Assembly (NCBI GenBank): GCA_023898805.1
Contig: CP060260.1
Span: 434,001 to 498,000, forward strand
Direction of reading: 5' to 3'
Source: Rhodospirillales bacterium
Lineage (GTDB): Bacteria > Pseudomonadota > Alphaproteobacteria > Micavibrionales > UBA1664
Length of the DNA: 64,000 bases
The first letter of the stretch is position 1, and every line of letters starts with the position of its first letter. Both the position numbers and the translations under genes were made by a program. A model generated the notes under the pieces. The model was not told the origin of the DNA. It did not search any database and saw only the letters and a list, made by a program, of their open reading frames with translations. This document shows, in pieces, positions 34,402-42,678 of the stretch.

Positions 34402-36957
34402 TCAGGCCAGCACGTCCTTCACCTTGGCCGCAAGCTGCTGCAACGTGAACGGCTTGGGCAGGAAGTGGGTGTTTTCGCCGAACTGGCCCTTGAACTTGTC
34501 TTCCGTATAGCCGGATACGAAAATCACCGGCACGTCCGGATATTGCGCCCGCAATTTGCCCACCAGCGTCGGGCCGTCCATTTCCGGCATGATGACGTCG
34601 GTAATCACCAGATCCGGCGCGCGGCCATGGCCCTTGACCACCTCAAGCGCGCTTTCGCCCCCCGGCGCATCAAGCACGCTGTACCCTTTATTGGCCAGCG
34701 CGCGCGACGAAAACGCACGCACCGCGTCCTCGTCCTCGACCAAAAGGATGGTCGCCGTGCCGGTCAGGTCGGCAGTTTTATCCTCCACCTTCGCGCTGGC
34801 GGCACTGGCTGCCGCGGCCTGCGCCATCCGCGGCAGATAGATCGAGAACGTCGTCCCCTGCCCCACCACGGAATCGACATGCACATACCCGCCGGTCTGG
34901 CGCACGATGCCGTAAACAGTCGAAAGCCCAAGCCCGGTGCCGGACCCGACAGGCTTGGTGGTAAAGAACGGCTCGAAAATCCGCGCGACGTTTTCGCGTG
35001 GGATGCCGCACCCGGTATCGATCACGGAAATGCACACCCATTCGCCCGCCGGCATGGTGTCCGCCCCGCGCTGCTGCGGCGCATCCGTGACTACATGCTG
35101 CGTTTTAATGGTCAAGCGGCCCTGCCCGTTCATCGCATCGCGCGCATTGACCACCAGATTGATCAGCACCTGTTCAAGCTGCCCCTCGTCAACTTTGACA
35201 AGGCCGGTATCCGGGCCATGTATGATTTCAAGCTCGATCATCACGCCGATCAACCGCCGCATCAGGTGCGACAGCTCGGTCAGTGTGTCGGTAACGTCCA
35301 GCACTTTTGGCTGCATCGTCTGTTGGCGCGAGAACGCAAGCAATTGCCGCACGAGATTCGCGGCGCGGTTGGCGTTTTGCTTGATCTGCATGATGTCGTT
35401 GAACGACGGGTCGCCCGGCTTGTGGCGCAGCAAAAGCAGGTCGCAAAAACCGATCATTGCGGTCAGCAGGTTGTTGAAATCGTGCGCGACACCGCCCGCA
35501 AGCTGGCCAACCGCCTGCATCTTCTGCGACTGGGTGAACTGCGCCTCAAGCTGCTTCTGCTCGGTCAGGTTGATGAAGTGGACGACGATGTTGCGCCCGC
35601 GAAAGCGCCGCGCGTGCATCTGGACGACAACATCTTTGTCCTGGCCTTTAAGCGTGACTTCCAGCGGCGCGCCCATGCTGCGCCCTTCCTCGATCGCGGC
35701 CATCGCGGTGGTCAGCTTTTCGCGGTCTTTTTCGGCAATCACGGATTCGAAGTTCCGCCCCTCGATCGACTCGACCCCCATGCCCAGCATGGCCGAAAGC
35801 GCTTTATTGCAGTCCGAAAGCACGCCGTGGCTGTCGACCAGCGCGATGCCCAGCGGCGCCTCGTCGAAAAAGCGCTGGAAGCGGTCCTCGGAATCCTTGA
35901 GCGCCTGCCGCATCTCGCGCTCTGCCGTCAGGTCGTGGACAACCGCGCGGGTACGCACCTTGCCGTCCGCCTCGGTCACCACCACCTGGTTGACGGCGGC
36001 CAGGAACGCCTTGCCCCCCGGCCCCTTCATACGCAGCTCGGCGACCTGCCGCGCCCCACCGTTGGCTGTCACGTCATAGGATCTGGCCCCGGCGGGGGGA
36101 TCGACCAGATAATGCTGCAACCGCCCGGTATTAAGCAGCGTATCGATATCCGTGCCCAGCCACCGCGCCAGCGTCGCGTTGACGAACAGGAACCGCCCGT
36201 CCTCTCCGGCCGAGAAAAACCCGACCGGCGCGTTGTCGGTGAAATCGATGAGCTTTTCCCGCTCGGTCCTGATTTGCGCGTCCAGCTCGTGCTGCGCGGT
36301 GATGTCCTCGATCCGCCAGTTGACGGTCCCCACCCATCCGGGCACCGGCTGGGCCTCGATCCGCAGCCAGCGGGGATAGTCGTGCACCAAGGTCACGACC
36401 TCGATCTTTTCGCCGTTGCCGCGATAGGCCAGATCGACCATCAGATCGAACCGTTCGACACTTTCCGGCACCGGCGCGAGTATCTGCCTGATGCAACGCA
36501 ACCCCGGGCAGTGATCCGGTTCGACGCCCAGGAATTCGCCCACCAACTGCCGATAGGTGTCGTTGTGCAGGATGGTGTTGCGCCCGATATCCGTGATGAT
36601 CCGCCCGGTGCGCAGATTGCCGTGAAATATTTCGCGCAGGATGCTGCGTTCCCGGTACGACTGGCGCGAACTCACGATGCCGGCGGCGGCGGCGGCTATC
36701 CCCGCTGCCATCAACGCCAGCGTCGTTGCGATGACATGGTGTTTTTTCCCATCGATCAGTCCCAGATGCCACAGCGTCAGAACGACGGCCAGCAACACGA
36801 AGGCCACGGCGAAAGCGATCCAGTAATCCGACCCTTGTTGCCGGGTGCCCACGACCCGCGGCGGCGCAACCGCGCGCGCGCGGTCCGGCCGCATCACCCC
36901 TTCCGAGGAATGCGTCAGCGGGTCTATCGGGTTCAAAATCGGATCAGATTCGCTCAT
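34402..36957 (-). CDS. cckA: CckA-type hybrid histidine kinase
   Basis: 851 residues. Two adjacent membrane helices (about residues 47-65 and 77-98), then PAS domains (HNDTYRQLVGEFLG, FTDNAPVGFFSAGEDGRFLF, FFDEAPLGIALVDSHGVLSD), HisKA with GQLAGGVAHDFNNLLTAMIG, HATPase with LINLVVNARDAM, DTGCGIP and GSGTGLGLSTVYG, and a receiver with Asp in VITDVIMPEMDGP. This matches CckA, which through ChpT phosphorylates CtrA to control cell cycle and motility genes in alphaproteobacteria. It lies 15 bases after flhB on the same strand, so it probably belongs to the fliR-flhB transcript. Confidence 0.88.
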   Translation of the reverse strand: MSESDPILNPIDPLTHSSEGVMRPDRARAVAPPRVVGTRQQGSDYWIAFAVAFVLLAVVLTLWHLGLIDGKKHHVIATTLALMAAGIAAAAAGIVSSRQSYRERSILREIFHGNLRTGRIITDIGRNTILHNDTYRQLVGEFLGVEPDHCPGLRCIRQILAPVPESVERFDLMVDLAYRGNGEKIEVVTLVHDYPRWLRIEAQPVPGWVGTVNWRIEDITAQHELDAQIRTEREKLIDFTDNAPVGFFSAGEDGRFLFVNATLARWLGTDIDTLLNTGRLQHYLVDPPAGARSYDVTANGGARQVAELRMKGPGGKAFLAAVNQVVVTEADGKVRTRAVVHDLTAEREMRQALKDSEDRFQRFFDEAPLGIALVDSHGVLSDCNKALSAMLGMGVESIEGRNFESVIAEKDREKLTTAMAAIEEGRSMGAPLEVTLKGQDKDVVVQMHARRFRGRNIVVHFINLTEQKQLEAQFTQSQKMQAVGQLAGGVAHDFNNLLTAMIGFCDLLLLRHKPGDPSFNDIMQIKQNANRAANLVRQLLAFSRQQTMQPKVLDVTDTLTELSHLMRRLIGVMIELEIIHGPDTGLVKVDEGQLEQVLINLVVNARDAMNGQGRLTIKTQHVVTDAPQQRGADTMPAGEWVCISVIDTGCGIPRENVARIFEPFFTTKPVGSGTGLGLSTVYGIVRQTGGYVHVDSVVGQGTTFSIYLPRMAQAAAASAASAKVEDKTADLTGTATILLVEDEDAVRAFSSRALANKGYSVLDAPGGESALEVVKGHGRAPDLVITDVIMPEMDGPTLVGKLRAQYPDVPVIFVSGYTEDKFKGQFGENTHFLPKPFTLQQLAAKVKDVLA

Positions 36958-36971
36958 CTTGAGGAGTGAGT

Positions 36972-38042
36972 TTACAGCTTTTTCTTTAAACGGAACACGT
37001 AGGATATGACTTCGGCCACGGCTTTATAATGCTCGGGCGGGATCGCCTCGTCGATTTCGATCGCCTTGAACAGCGTCCGCGCCAGCGGCGGGTTTTCGAC
37101 GATGACGACGTCGTTTTCCTCGGCGATCTGGCGGATGCGCAGCGCGACCAGATCTTGCCCCTTGGCCACGCAGATCGGCGCGTCCATGGCTTCCGGATCG
37201 TATTTCAAGGCGACGGCGAAGTGGGTCGGGTTGGTAACGACCACCGTGGAATCGGGCACGTTTTGCATCATCCGCTTGCGCGATTTTTCCATGCGCAACT
37301 GCCGCAGCTTGGATTTAATGTGCGGATCGCCCTCGGTCTGCTTGTATTCGTCCTTGATTTCCTGCCGGCTCATGCGCATCTGCTGCATATGGGTATAGCG
37401 CTGGAACACCAGGTCGCCGCCCGCCAACAGTAAAAGCACGGTCAAAATCGCTGTCATCAGCCGGCTGAAAATGGCCAGCATTTCTTTCAACAGCTCCGGC
37501 ACCGGCATCACGACGATCTGATCCAGATGCACGAAATACGGCTGCAATACCTTGTAGGACACAAAGCCGATGATCGCGACCTTGATCAATCCTTTGATGA
37601 ATTCGAACAGCGAACGTTTGGAAAACAGGCGATCGAACCCGGCCACGGGCGACAGCTTGTCCAGCTTGGGCTTGATGCTTTCGATGGAATAAAGCGGGCC
37701 GACCTGCGCGAAAGGCGCGGCGGCGGCGGCGATGACCAGAATCGCCATCGGCGGGAACAGGATGCCCAGAACCTCGCTGAACAGGCGCCACAATATCTTG
37801 CCAAGCCCGGTCAGGCCGGGCAACTCGCCGAAATGGTCAAGGAAATCGCGCATGATGACGGTCAGATCCCGCATCATGCCCGGCCCCATCGCAACGATGA
37901 CAATGGTGCCGATCAGCATCAGAAACCAGGTATTGACCTCCTTGCTCATCGGGACTTGCCCGCGTTTCCTCGCCTCTTCCAGCTTTTTGGGCGTTGGGTC
38001 CTCGGTGCGTTGCGAGTCGTCCTGTTCGTCGCCTTCAGACAT
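36972..38042 (-). CDS. flhB: Flagellar type III export switch protein FlhB
   Basis: 356 residues. Inner-membrane export gate component that switches substrate class from rod/hook to filament. N-terminus TEDPTPKKLEEARKRGQVP, four membrane helices, and the cytoplasmic autocleavage site NPTH at residues 271-274, followed by the conserved domain AKGQDLVALRIRQIA and ENPPLARTL. The ATG at 38042 has only a weak ribosome site (GGGGGC). A second, out-of-frame copy of the first 28 bases lies upstream at 38131-38158 with a strong ribosome site. Translation may therefore depend on coupling with a short upstream ORF. Confidence 0.95.
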   Translation of the reverse strand: MSEGDEQDDSQRTEDPTPKKLEEARKRGQVPMSKEVNTWFLMLIGTIVIVAMGPGMMRDLTVIMRDFLDHFGELPGLTGLGKILWRLFSEVLGILFPPMAILVIAAAAAPFAQVGPLYSIESIKPKLDKLSPVAGFDRLFSKRSLFEFIKGLIKVAIIGFVSYKVLQPYFVHLDQIVVMPVPELLKEMLAIFSRLMTAILTVLLLLAGGDLVFQRYTHMQQMRMSRQEIKDEYKQTEGDPHIKSKLRQLRMEKSRKRMMQNVPDSTVVVTNPTHFAVALKYDPEAMDAPICVAKGQDLVALRIRQIAEENDVVIVENPPLARTLFKAIEIDEAIPPEHYKAVAEVISYVFRLKKKL

Positions 38043-38158
38043 TTATGCCCCCCGATGCGGGACGACGCGCAAAAGGCGCACAAGCGTGCGCCCGCGCTTT
38101 CGCGCGCGGCCTGAAAGGCATAAAAGACATGTCGTCCTGTTCGTCGCCTTCAGACATT
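38016..38158 (-). repeat. Duplicated flhB 5' end with hairpin insertion
   Basis: The 28 bases 38016-38043 recur exactly at 38131-38158. The 87 bases between contain a perfect stem GGCGCAC/GTGCGCC (38075-38081 and 38086-38092) and a GC-rich palindromic stretch. The offset is 115 bp, which is not a multiple of three. The outer copy, not the inner, touches the fliR stop as TAATG. Confidence 0.9.
38035..38157 (-). CDS. Short upstream ORF created by the flhB duplication
   Basis: 40 codons. It starts at the outer copy of the flhB start with GGAGGA seven bases upstream and overlaps the fliR stop (TAATG). The first nine residues, MSEGDEQDD, equal those of FlhB; the rest is basic and Ala/Arg-rich. 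The stop TGA lies within the true flhB start region, so ribosomes ending here could reinitiate at 38042. It is probably a leader for translation of flhB, not a functional protein. Confidence 0.4.
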   Translation of the reverse strand: MSEGDEQDDMSFMPFRPRAKARAHACAPFARRPASGGINV

Positions 38159-38951
38159 AAATTCCTCCGGCATCGGAAGGCAGCAGGAAAGTCCGCACCG
38201 CGTCGGAATAGGCGCCCATCCAGTACAGGAACCCGGCGCTGGCCACCAATACGAAGACCAGAAACCCGACCATGATCTGCAACGGCATTGCCACCGCGAA
38301 AATCTGCAACTGCGGCATCATGCGGGTCAGGATGCCCATCGCCACATAGACCATGGTGGTCACGATCATGAACGGCATCGCGAAATGGAAACCGACGGCA
38401 AAGGCGTTGCCCACGGCGGTGGTGATCGCGTCGGCCATGTCGCCCGCGAACGCAATGCCCATCAGCCCCGGCGGGAAAGTGCGATAGGAATCAATCAGCG
38501 CCCCGAACAAAAGATGGTGCAGATTGGTCGCAAACAAAAGCAGCGCGCCGGTGATCGACAAAAACGCCCCCATCACCGACCCTTGCGTTGCGAAGGCCGG
38601 ATTGAAGATCTGGGCGTTGGCCAGCCCGATATGCATCGACGCCAGCATCCCCGCCGTATCCAAAGCCGCCATGAAGATTCGCGCGATACCGCCGATGAAC
38701 AGACCCATCATCACCTCGCCCGCAAGCAGAGTCAGGAAGGCGGGTCCGGCACTGGTGAACTCCGGCAACTGCCCGGCCACGATCGGCGTGCATACGGCAG
38801 CGAAGGCCAGCGCGAAAAACAGGCGTATGCGTTCGGGCACGAACCCATCGCCGACGCCCGGCATGATCATCATCGCCGTGCCGATGCGGCAGAACACCAG
38901 CATGAAGGTATAAACCTGCGCGACGGCAAAATTCTGCAAAACGGATTCCAT
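38157..38951 (-). CDS. fliR: Flagellar export gate protein FliR
   Basis: 264 residues, about six membrane helices. FliR forms the export channel with FliP and FliQ in the basal body. Matching features: FCRIGTAMMIMPGVGDGFVPERIRLFFALAFA at the start region, LAGEVMMGLFIGGIARIFMAA, HIGLANAQIFNPAFATQGSV, and the C-terminal LQIMVGFLVFVLV. Precedes flhB and cckA on the same strand. In most alphaproteobacteria fliQ lies directly before it; here two opposite-strand genes intervene. Confidence 0.94.
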   Translation of the reverse strand: MESVLQNFAVAQVYTFMLVFCRIGTAMMIMPGVGDGFVPERIRLFFALAFAAVCTPIVAGQLPEFTSAGPAFLTLLAGEVMMGLFIGGIARIFMAALDTAGMLASMHIGLANAQIFNPAFATQGSVMGAFLSITGALLLFATNLHHLLFGALIDSYRTFPPGLMGIAFAGDMADAITTAVGNAFAVGFHFAMPFMIVTTMVYVAMGILTRMMPQLQIFAVAMPLQIMVGFLVFVLVASAGFLYWMGAYSDAVRTFLLPSDAGGI

Positions 38952-39005
38952 GCCCGCATGGTACAGGGTTTTGCCGCTTCGCGGGCAGGGAAAACACCAT
39001 GAAAC

Positions 39006-39034
39006 TTGTTTTTCGTAATGCGAGCCCTTAATCT
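39006..39034 (+). promoter_or_regulatory. No-leader promoter of the first inserted gene
   Basis: TTGTTT, 17-bp spacer, TAATCT, six bases, then ATG 39041. Same geometry and same -35 as the promoters at 39875 and 41045. Confidence 0.5.
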
Positions 39035-39040
39035 GCCCGC

Positions 39041-39865
39041 ATGTTTTCCGACGATCTTATGCCTGAAGCCACCCCCGAGGACGAAACCGCCTCGCCGCCC
39101 GCCTCTCGCGCAACGCTTTTGGCCGCGCTTGAGGAATTCCGTACCGCGCGCCCCGGCCCCGCCCTTTCCGGCATTACGGCGGCTTTCACCCGCGCCGCAC
39201 AGGAAGACATGCCCGAAGGCGCGCTTTATCATCCGCTGGATGGGTATTACATTCAGGTTTACATGGCCACGCGGCTTAAGATGTTTGAAATCTGCCTCGA
39301 TGCGTATGAAGGACTGCTGCAAAAAAAGGTTTTCATGGATCACGCGTTCCATCTGAAAATCGATGAGGCTACGCACGCGGATCTGCAACAAGAAATATCC
39401 GCCATGCATAAATGCAGCCAGGCCTTCGCCGTCGGTGCACGGGATGTTCTGCAGCATGCCATCGGGCTGTTTGAAGACCCGATGCCTATTCAAAGATCAC
39501 TGACCATGCTTTCCGGCCGGTTTCAAAAACTTGCCGAAAAAGGCCCGGAACAACAAGAGCCGCCGCCGGAGACATATGAGTTGCAATATACCCGGCTATC
39601 CGGCATGTCCCGTGCGTTGGCCGAAACTTACGCCAGACTGATGGCCGAATCGCAACGCGAAAGCGAACAGGATCTGGGATATTACGGTTCCGTCCTGAAC
39701 GGACGCGGCAGAAAACGAAGCCGGATCGCCGGCCTTCTTGACATTCCGCCCCGCGCGACATGCGCCGACCAGTTTGCAACCCAACTGAGTTTTCTGGATA
39801 TCATCGACAATTACCGCACGACCGTGATGCGCCACTTGCCCGGCACGACGCTGTACATGAATTAG
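39041..39865 (+). CDS. Hypothetical helical protein, paralogue A inside the flagellar gene string
   Basis: 274 residues, mostly helical, no signal peptide, no family recognised. It is a clear tandem paralogue of the next gene: shared landmarks are HPLDGYY near residue 64, QKKVFMDHAFHL, SEQDLGYYGSVLNG, DIPPRA and a C-terminal RHLPG. It lies between fliR and fliQ but on the opposite strand and has a predicted leaderless promoter. Function unknown; the genomic position suggests either a recent insertion or a motility-linked lineage-specific role. Confidence 0.7.
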   Translation: MFSDDLMPEATPEDETASPPASRATLLAALEEFRTARPGPALSGITAAFTRAAQEDMPEGALYHPLDGYYIQVYMATRLKMFEICLDAYEGLLQKKVFMDHAFHLKIDEATHADLQQEISAMHKCSQAFAVGARDVLQHAIGLFEDPMPIQRSLTMLSGRFQKLAEKGPEQQEPPPETYELQYTRLSGMSRALAETYARLMAESQRESEQDLGYYGSVLNGRGRKRSRIAGLLDIPPRATCADQFATQLSFLDIIDNYRTTVMRHLPGTTLYMN

Positions 39866-39874
39866 GTTCAAAAC

Positions 39875-39903
39875 TTGTTTTTTACATAACAAAAACCTAT
39901 ACT
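39875..39903 (+). promoter_or_regulatory. No-leader promoter of the second inserted gene
   Basis: TTGTTT, 17-bp spacer, TATACT, six bases, then ATG 39910. It starts ten bases after the preceding stop codon, so the two paralogues are separate transcription units. Confidence 0.6.
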
Positions 39904-39909
39904 GCAGGC

Positions 39910-40701
39910 ATGGCTGCGCCCAAAGACATATCGCCGAATGCCGACCGCCTGACGATTCTCGCGGCGGCCCATGATTTTATCGCCGGCCATGAAACTCCCG
40001 CGCTGCAAACCCTGACCGCCGCCTTTACCACCGCCGCCATTGGCGCGGCGAAACATGGCGACATGCACGACCCGTTCGATGCCCATTATGTGACAGGGTA
40101 TACGCAGGACATGACCTTGGTTTTGCAGGCCAACATCGACCTGATGGAAGCGCTGGCGCGCAAAAAAACCTTCATGGAAAACGACCTGCAACTCGCCCTG
40201 CCCGCCGATGCAGGCGAAGACATGGAAAGGGAATTTGCCAGCGCGCAGAAACGCGCGAGGCTCCAGCAGGACGCCACCATTGTAACGTTTCAAAACACGA
40301 TACGCGCGCTGGAGGATCCGGAAGCGGCGGCAACGGAAATCGAAAGTCTGGTCCTACGGTTCAACGATCTGGCGCAAATGCCCCCCGCCGACACACCGCC
40401 CCCGGGGCGCAGCGCGAAGATCCAGTCGGCGCAGTTGCAAAAACTTTCGCAAGCCGTCATTCAGGCCTATGACATCGCCATTGCGATACACCTGCGCGGA
40501 CTGGAACAGGACGTCGGTTATTTCGGAACCATCTATTCCAGCCCTGAAATGGTAAAATCACACGCCGCCACGGGCTTCATCGACACCCCGCCGCGCGCGG
40601 ACATTATCAGGGTAATGCAACAGAATCTGCACAATCTGAGCGAACGGGAAACCTATCGCGACACCGCCATGCGCCACCTGCCGCCCGGCATCAAACCCTG
40701 A
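39910..40701 (+). CDS. Hypothetical helical protein, paralogue B inside the flagellar gene string
   Basis: 263 residues from ATG 39910; the frame is open further upstream, but that part overlaps the previous gene and the promoter. Paralogue of the preceding protein: DPFDAHY, ARKKTFMENDLQL, LEQDVGYFGTIYSS, DTPPRA and RHLPPG align in order with the same spacing, though overall identity is low, so the duplication is old. All-helical, soluble, family unknown. Its stop is seven bases from the converging fliQ stop. Confidence 0.7.
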   Translation: MAAPKDISPNADRLTILAAAHDFIAGHETPALQTLTAAFTTAAIGAAKHGDMHDPFDAHYVTGYTQDMTLVLQANIDLMEALARKKTFMENDLQLALPADAGEDMEREFASAQKRARLQQDATIVTFQNTIRALEDPEAAATEIESLVLRFNDLAQMPPADTPPPGRSAKIQSAQLQKLSQAVIQAYDIAIAIHLRGLEQDVGYFGTIYSSPEMVKSHAATGFIDTPPRADIIRVMQQNLHNLSERETYRDTAMRHLPPGIKP

Positions 40702-40707
40702 AAAACA

Positions 40708-40980
40708 TCAGTTAAGCGGCATCCCGATCATCTGGTCTGCGATGCTGCGGGTGAATGTCGCAAGCTCTGACCCCATGAACGGAAAAAGCGCGAAAAGCGC
40801 CAGAAAAATGGCCAAAATCTTGGGCACGAAGCTCAATGTCATTTCCTGAATCTGCGTCAGCGCCTGCAACAGACCGATGGCCACGCCGACGAACAGCCCG
40901 ATCATCATGACCGGCGTGGATATTTTCAAAGTGACCCATATCGCCTGCTGGGCGAGGTCCAAGATAATGCCCTGATCCAT
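40708..40980 (-). CDS. fliQ: Flagellar export protein FliQ
   Basis: 90 residues from MDQGIILDL at 40980, the canonical length. Two membrane helices: WVTLKISTPVMMIGLFVGVAIG and ILAIFLALFALFPFMG, separated by LLQALTQIQEMTLSFVPK, the conserved loop of FliQ. Subunit of the FliPQR export gate. It has lost its usual direct neighbours: opposite-strand genes lie on both sides, so it must have its own promoter, and its upstream gap is only 100 bp. Confidence 0.94.
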   Translation of the reverse strand: MDQGIILDLAQQAIWVTLKISTPVMMIGLFVGVAIGLLQALTQIQEMTLSFVPKILAIFLALFALFPFMGSELATFTRSIADQMIGMPLN

Positions 40981-41044
40981 GGCCCTATGATACGCGCATC
41001 CACGCGCCCGCGTCCATGCCGCGCGGCAAGCCACGCCGCAAAAT

Positions 41045-41073
41045 TTGTTTTATTTTCATAATTATGATAAACC
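41045..41073 (+). promoter_or_regulatory. No-leader promoter of the third inserted gene
   Basis: TTGTTT, 17-bp spacer, TAAACC, seven bases, then ATG 41081. The -10 is weak; TATGAT at 41063-41068 overlaps it and could be an alternative. Confidence 0.4.
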
Positions 41074-41080
41074 ATCCTCG

Positions 41081-41881
41081 ATGGCCGACGACACAACCCT
41101 GCCCGCGCTGCAAGAATATTACGGCGACCTGATGAATCGCCTGCGTGAAGGACGCGCGGCCTTGCGCCATCTTGCCCCTCGCGCGGATCAGGTGACGTTG
41201 AGCCTGTACGACACCCTGCCCGAACGGGCCTTCGGCGCGAACGTGGTCGTTCAGATGCTGGCCGGTGAAGCCGCGCGTGAACGCATTTACGAAGACTGGC
41301 GCGACCGGCTTTTGCTGCGCGCGTTCACAAAATTGGACGACGCGGCGAGAAAAGAAGTCAATCTTGTCGGTTTTTACGAGGCACAAAAAAAACTGGCCTG
41401 TTTCCGCATACATGGCATCGACGACGATATAGCCCGCGCGACAAGCCGCTTAAGCGCCATGACCGCGCTGCTGGTGCAGGAACAATATGAATGCGACGAC
41501 GACCAGAAAAACTGGCTTACCAAGGAATGGCCGCGCCAGAACGAAATTGCGACGGATCATTATGCCCGCCTGCTGCGCAAGCGCCCCGAAACAGGCATCG
41601 CGATGAGCGGCTTCCTCAGGGAAAACGTGGCCTCTGCCTATCTGGACGCCGCCGGCGCCTATGCCATATCCATCCCGCTGCATATTGCCGTTGTCATCCT
41701 GCGCCAATCCGTCGATCCAGAATCGCTGGGCGGGGACAGGCATATAAAGGCGCTTCAAGCGCTTAAGCACGACATCGACACGACCGCGACTCTGACCGGC
41801 CTTGCGCTGAATGCCCTGCCCGCGCTGACACAAAAAACGCCGGGGCAAGCCCCGGCGCACCCAAAACCGCCGCTCAACTGA
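41081..41881 (+). CDS. Hypothetical helical protein, third gene inserted in the flagellar gene string
   Basis: 266 residues from ATG 41081 (a TTG 12 codons upstream is inside the promoter). Helical, soluble, charged; not clearly homologous to paralogues A and B, although size, fold class, strand and promoter are alike. The segment YAISIPLHIAVVILRQSV (about residues 188-205) is hydrophobic. The last codons contain a strong hairpin that acts as a terminator for fliE transcription on the other strand. Function unknown. Confidence 0.65.
   Translation: MADDTTLPALQEYYGDLMNRLREGRAALRHLAPRADQVTLSLYDTLPERAFGANVVVQMLAGEAARERIYEDWRDRLLLRAFTKLDDAARKEVNLVGFYEAQKKLACFRIHGIDDDIARATSRLSAMTALLVQEQYECDDDQKNWLTKEWPRQNEIATDHYARLLRKRPETGIAMSGFLRENVASAYLDAAGAYAISIPLHIAVVILRQSVDPESLGGDRHIKALQALKHDIDTTATLTGLALNALPALTQKTPGQAPAHPKPPLN
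41832..41857 (-). terminator. Terminator of flgB-flgC-fliE, inside the converging gene
   Basis: CGCCGGGG (41838-41845), loop CAAG, CCCCGGCG (41850-41857), followed on the minus strand by six T. It lies about 30 bases past the fliE stop and within the 3' coding end of the opposite gene. Confidence 0.8.
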
Positions 41882-41888
41882 CCAAAGA

Positions 41889-42203
41889 TCAGATCGGCAT
41901 CCGCATGATGTCCTGATACGCGCCGATCAGCCGGTCGCGCACTGCCATCACGGTCTGCAACGTCATCTCGGCCTCGGTCACCGCCTGCACCACATCGGTC
42001 AAATCCGCCTTGCCCAGAACGGCTTGCGAGGACACGGCCTCCGACTTTTTCTGGGTGCTGACCACCTGATCGACGGCCGAACGGACCAGATTGCCGAAGG
42101 AAAAACCGCCCGCGCCGGCATCGTCGCTGCCCAGCGCCTTGTCCGCGATCTTGGCGGTGTTCAGATAGGCCCCGATCGCCTGCGGATTGACTTTATCGAC
42201 CAT
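41889..42203 (-). CDS. fliE: Flagellar hook-basal body complex protein FliE
   Basis: 104 residues. Links the MS ring to the proximal rod. The C-terminal family motif is clear: KADLTDVVQAVTEAEMTLQTVMAVRDRLIGAYQDIMRMPI region, with the conserved ...AYQDIMRM end; FGNLVRSAVDQV lies mid-protein. Third gene of flgB-flgC-fliE; the transcript ends at a terminator 30 bases downstream. Confidence 0.94.
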   Translation of the reverse strand: MVDKVNPQAIGAYLNTAKIADKALGSDDAGAGGFSFGNLVRSAVDQVVSTQKKSEAVSSQAVLGKADLTDVVQAVTEAEMTLQTVMAVRDRLIGAYQDIMRMPI

Positions 42204-42241
42204 GAAACACCTCCCTGTCCTCTTGAGTATATAGCATCTTT

Positions 42242-42655
42242 TTAGCCGTGTAACAGATCCAGCGTACGGCCCATCATGCCACGCGCGATGTCGATCATGC
42301 CCAGATTGGCTTCATAGGAACGCTGCGCCTCGCGCATGTCCATGATCTCGGTCAACGGATTGATGTTCGGAAGCTTGATATACCCGTTTGAATCCGCGAC
42401 CGGGCTTTCCGGCATGAATTTGCTGCGAAACGGCGTTTTCATGTCCTGCGTGATGCCCGCATCCTGAACCACGTTCACGCCCATCGACTTATCCATCACG
42501 TTTTTGAAACTGATGCTTTTGCGCCGATACGGATCGCCGCCCGGCACCGTCGCGGTTGTGTCGGCATTGGCGATGTTTTCCGAAATGACGCGCAGCCGGT
42601 CGCCCTGTGCGCGCATGCCTGAAGCCGCGATGCCGATGGCGTTCATGATTTCCAT
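42242..42655 (-). CDS. flgC: Flagellar basal-body rod protein FlgC
   Basis: 137 residues. Proximal rod protein. N-terminal rod motif MNAIGIAASGMRAQGDRLRV with SENIANADT, and C-terminal motif NPLTEIMDMREAQRSYEANL. Export is by the flagellar type III system without cleavage. Lies 23 bases after flgB and 38 bases before fliE. Confidence 0.95.
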   Translation of the reverse strand: MEIMNAIGIAASGMRAQGDRLRVISENIANADTTATVPGGDPYRRKSISFKNVMDKSMGVNVVQDAGITQDMKTPFRSKFMPESPVADSNGYIKLPNINPLTEIMDMREAQRSYEANLGMIDIARGMMGRTLDLLHG

Positions 42656-42678
42656 GGTCTAGTCCCCTTTTCCTGTCG

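Noticed and set aside
34369..36969. 866-codon plus-strand ORF opposite cckA
   Set aside because: Shadow frame: cckA on the other strand has full domain content; the antisense translation has no recognisable domain and is rich in Arg, His and Gln.
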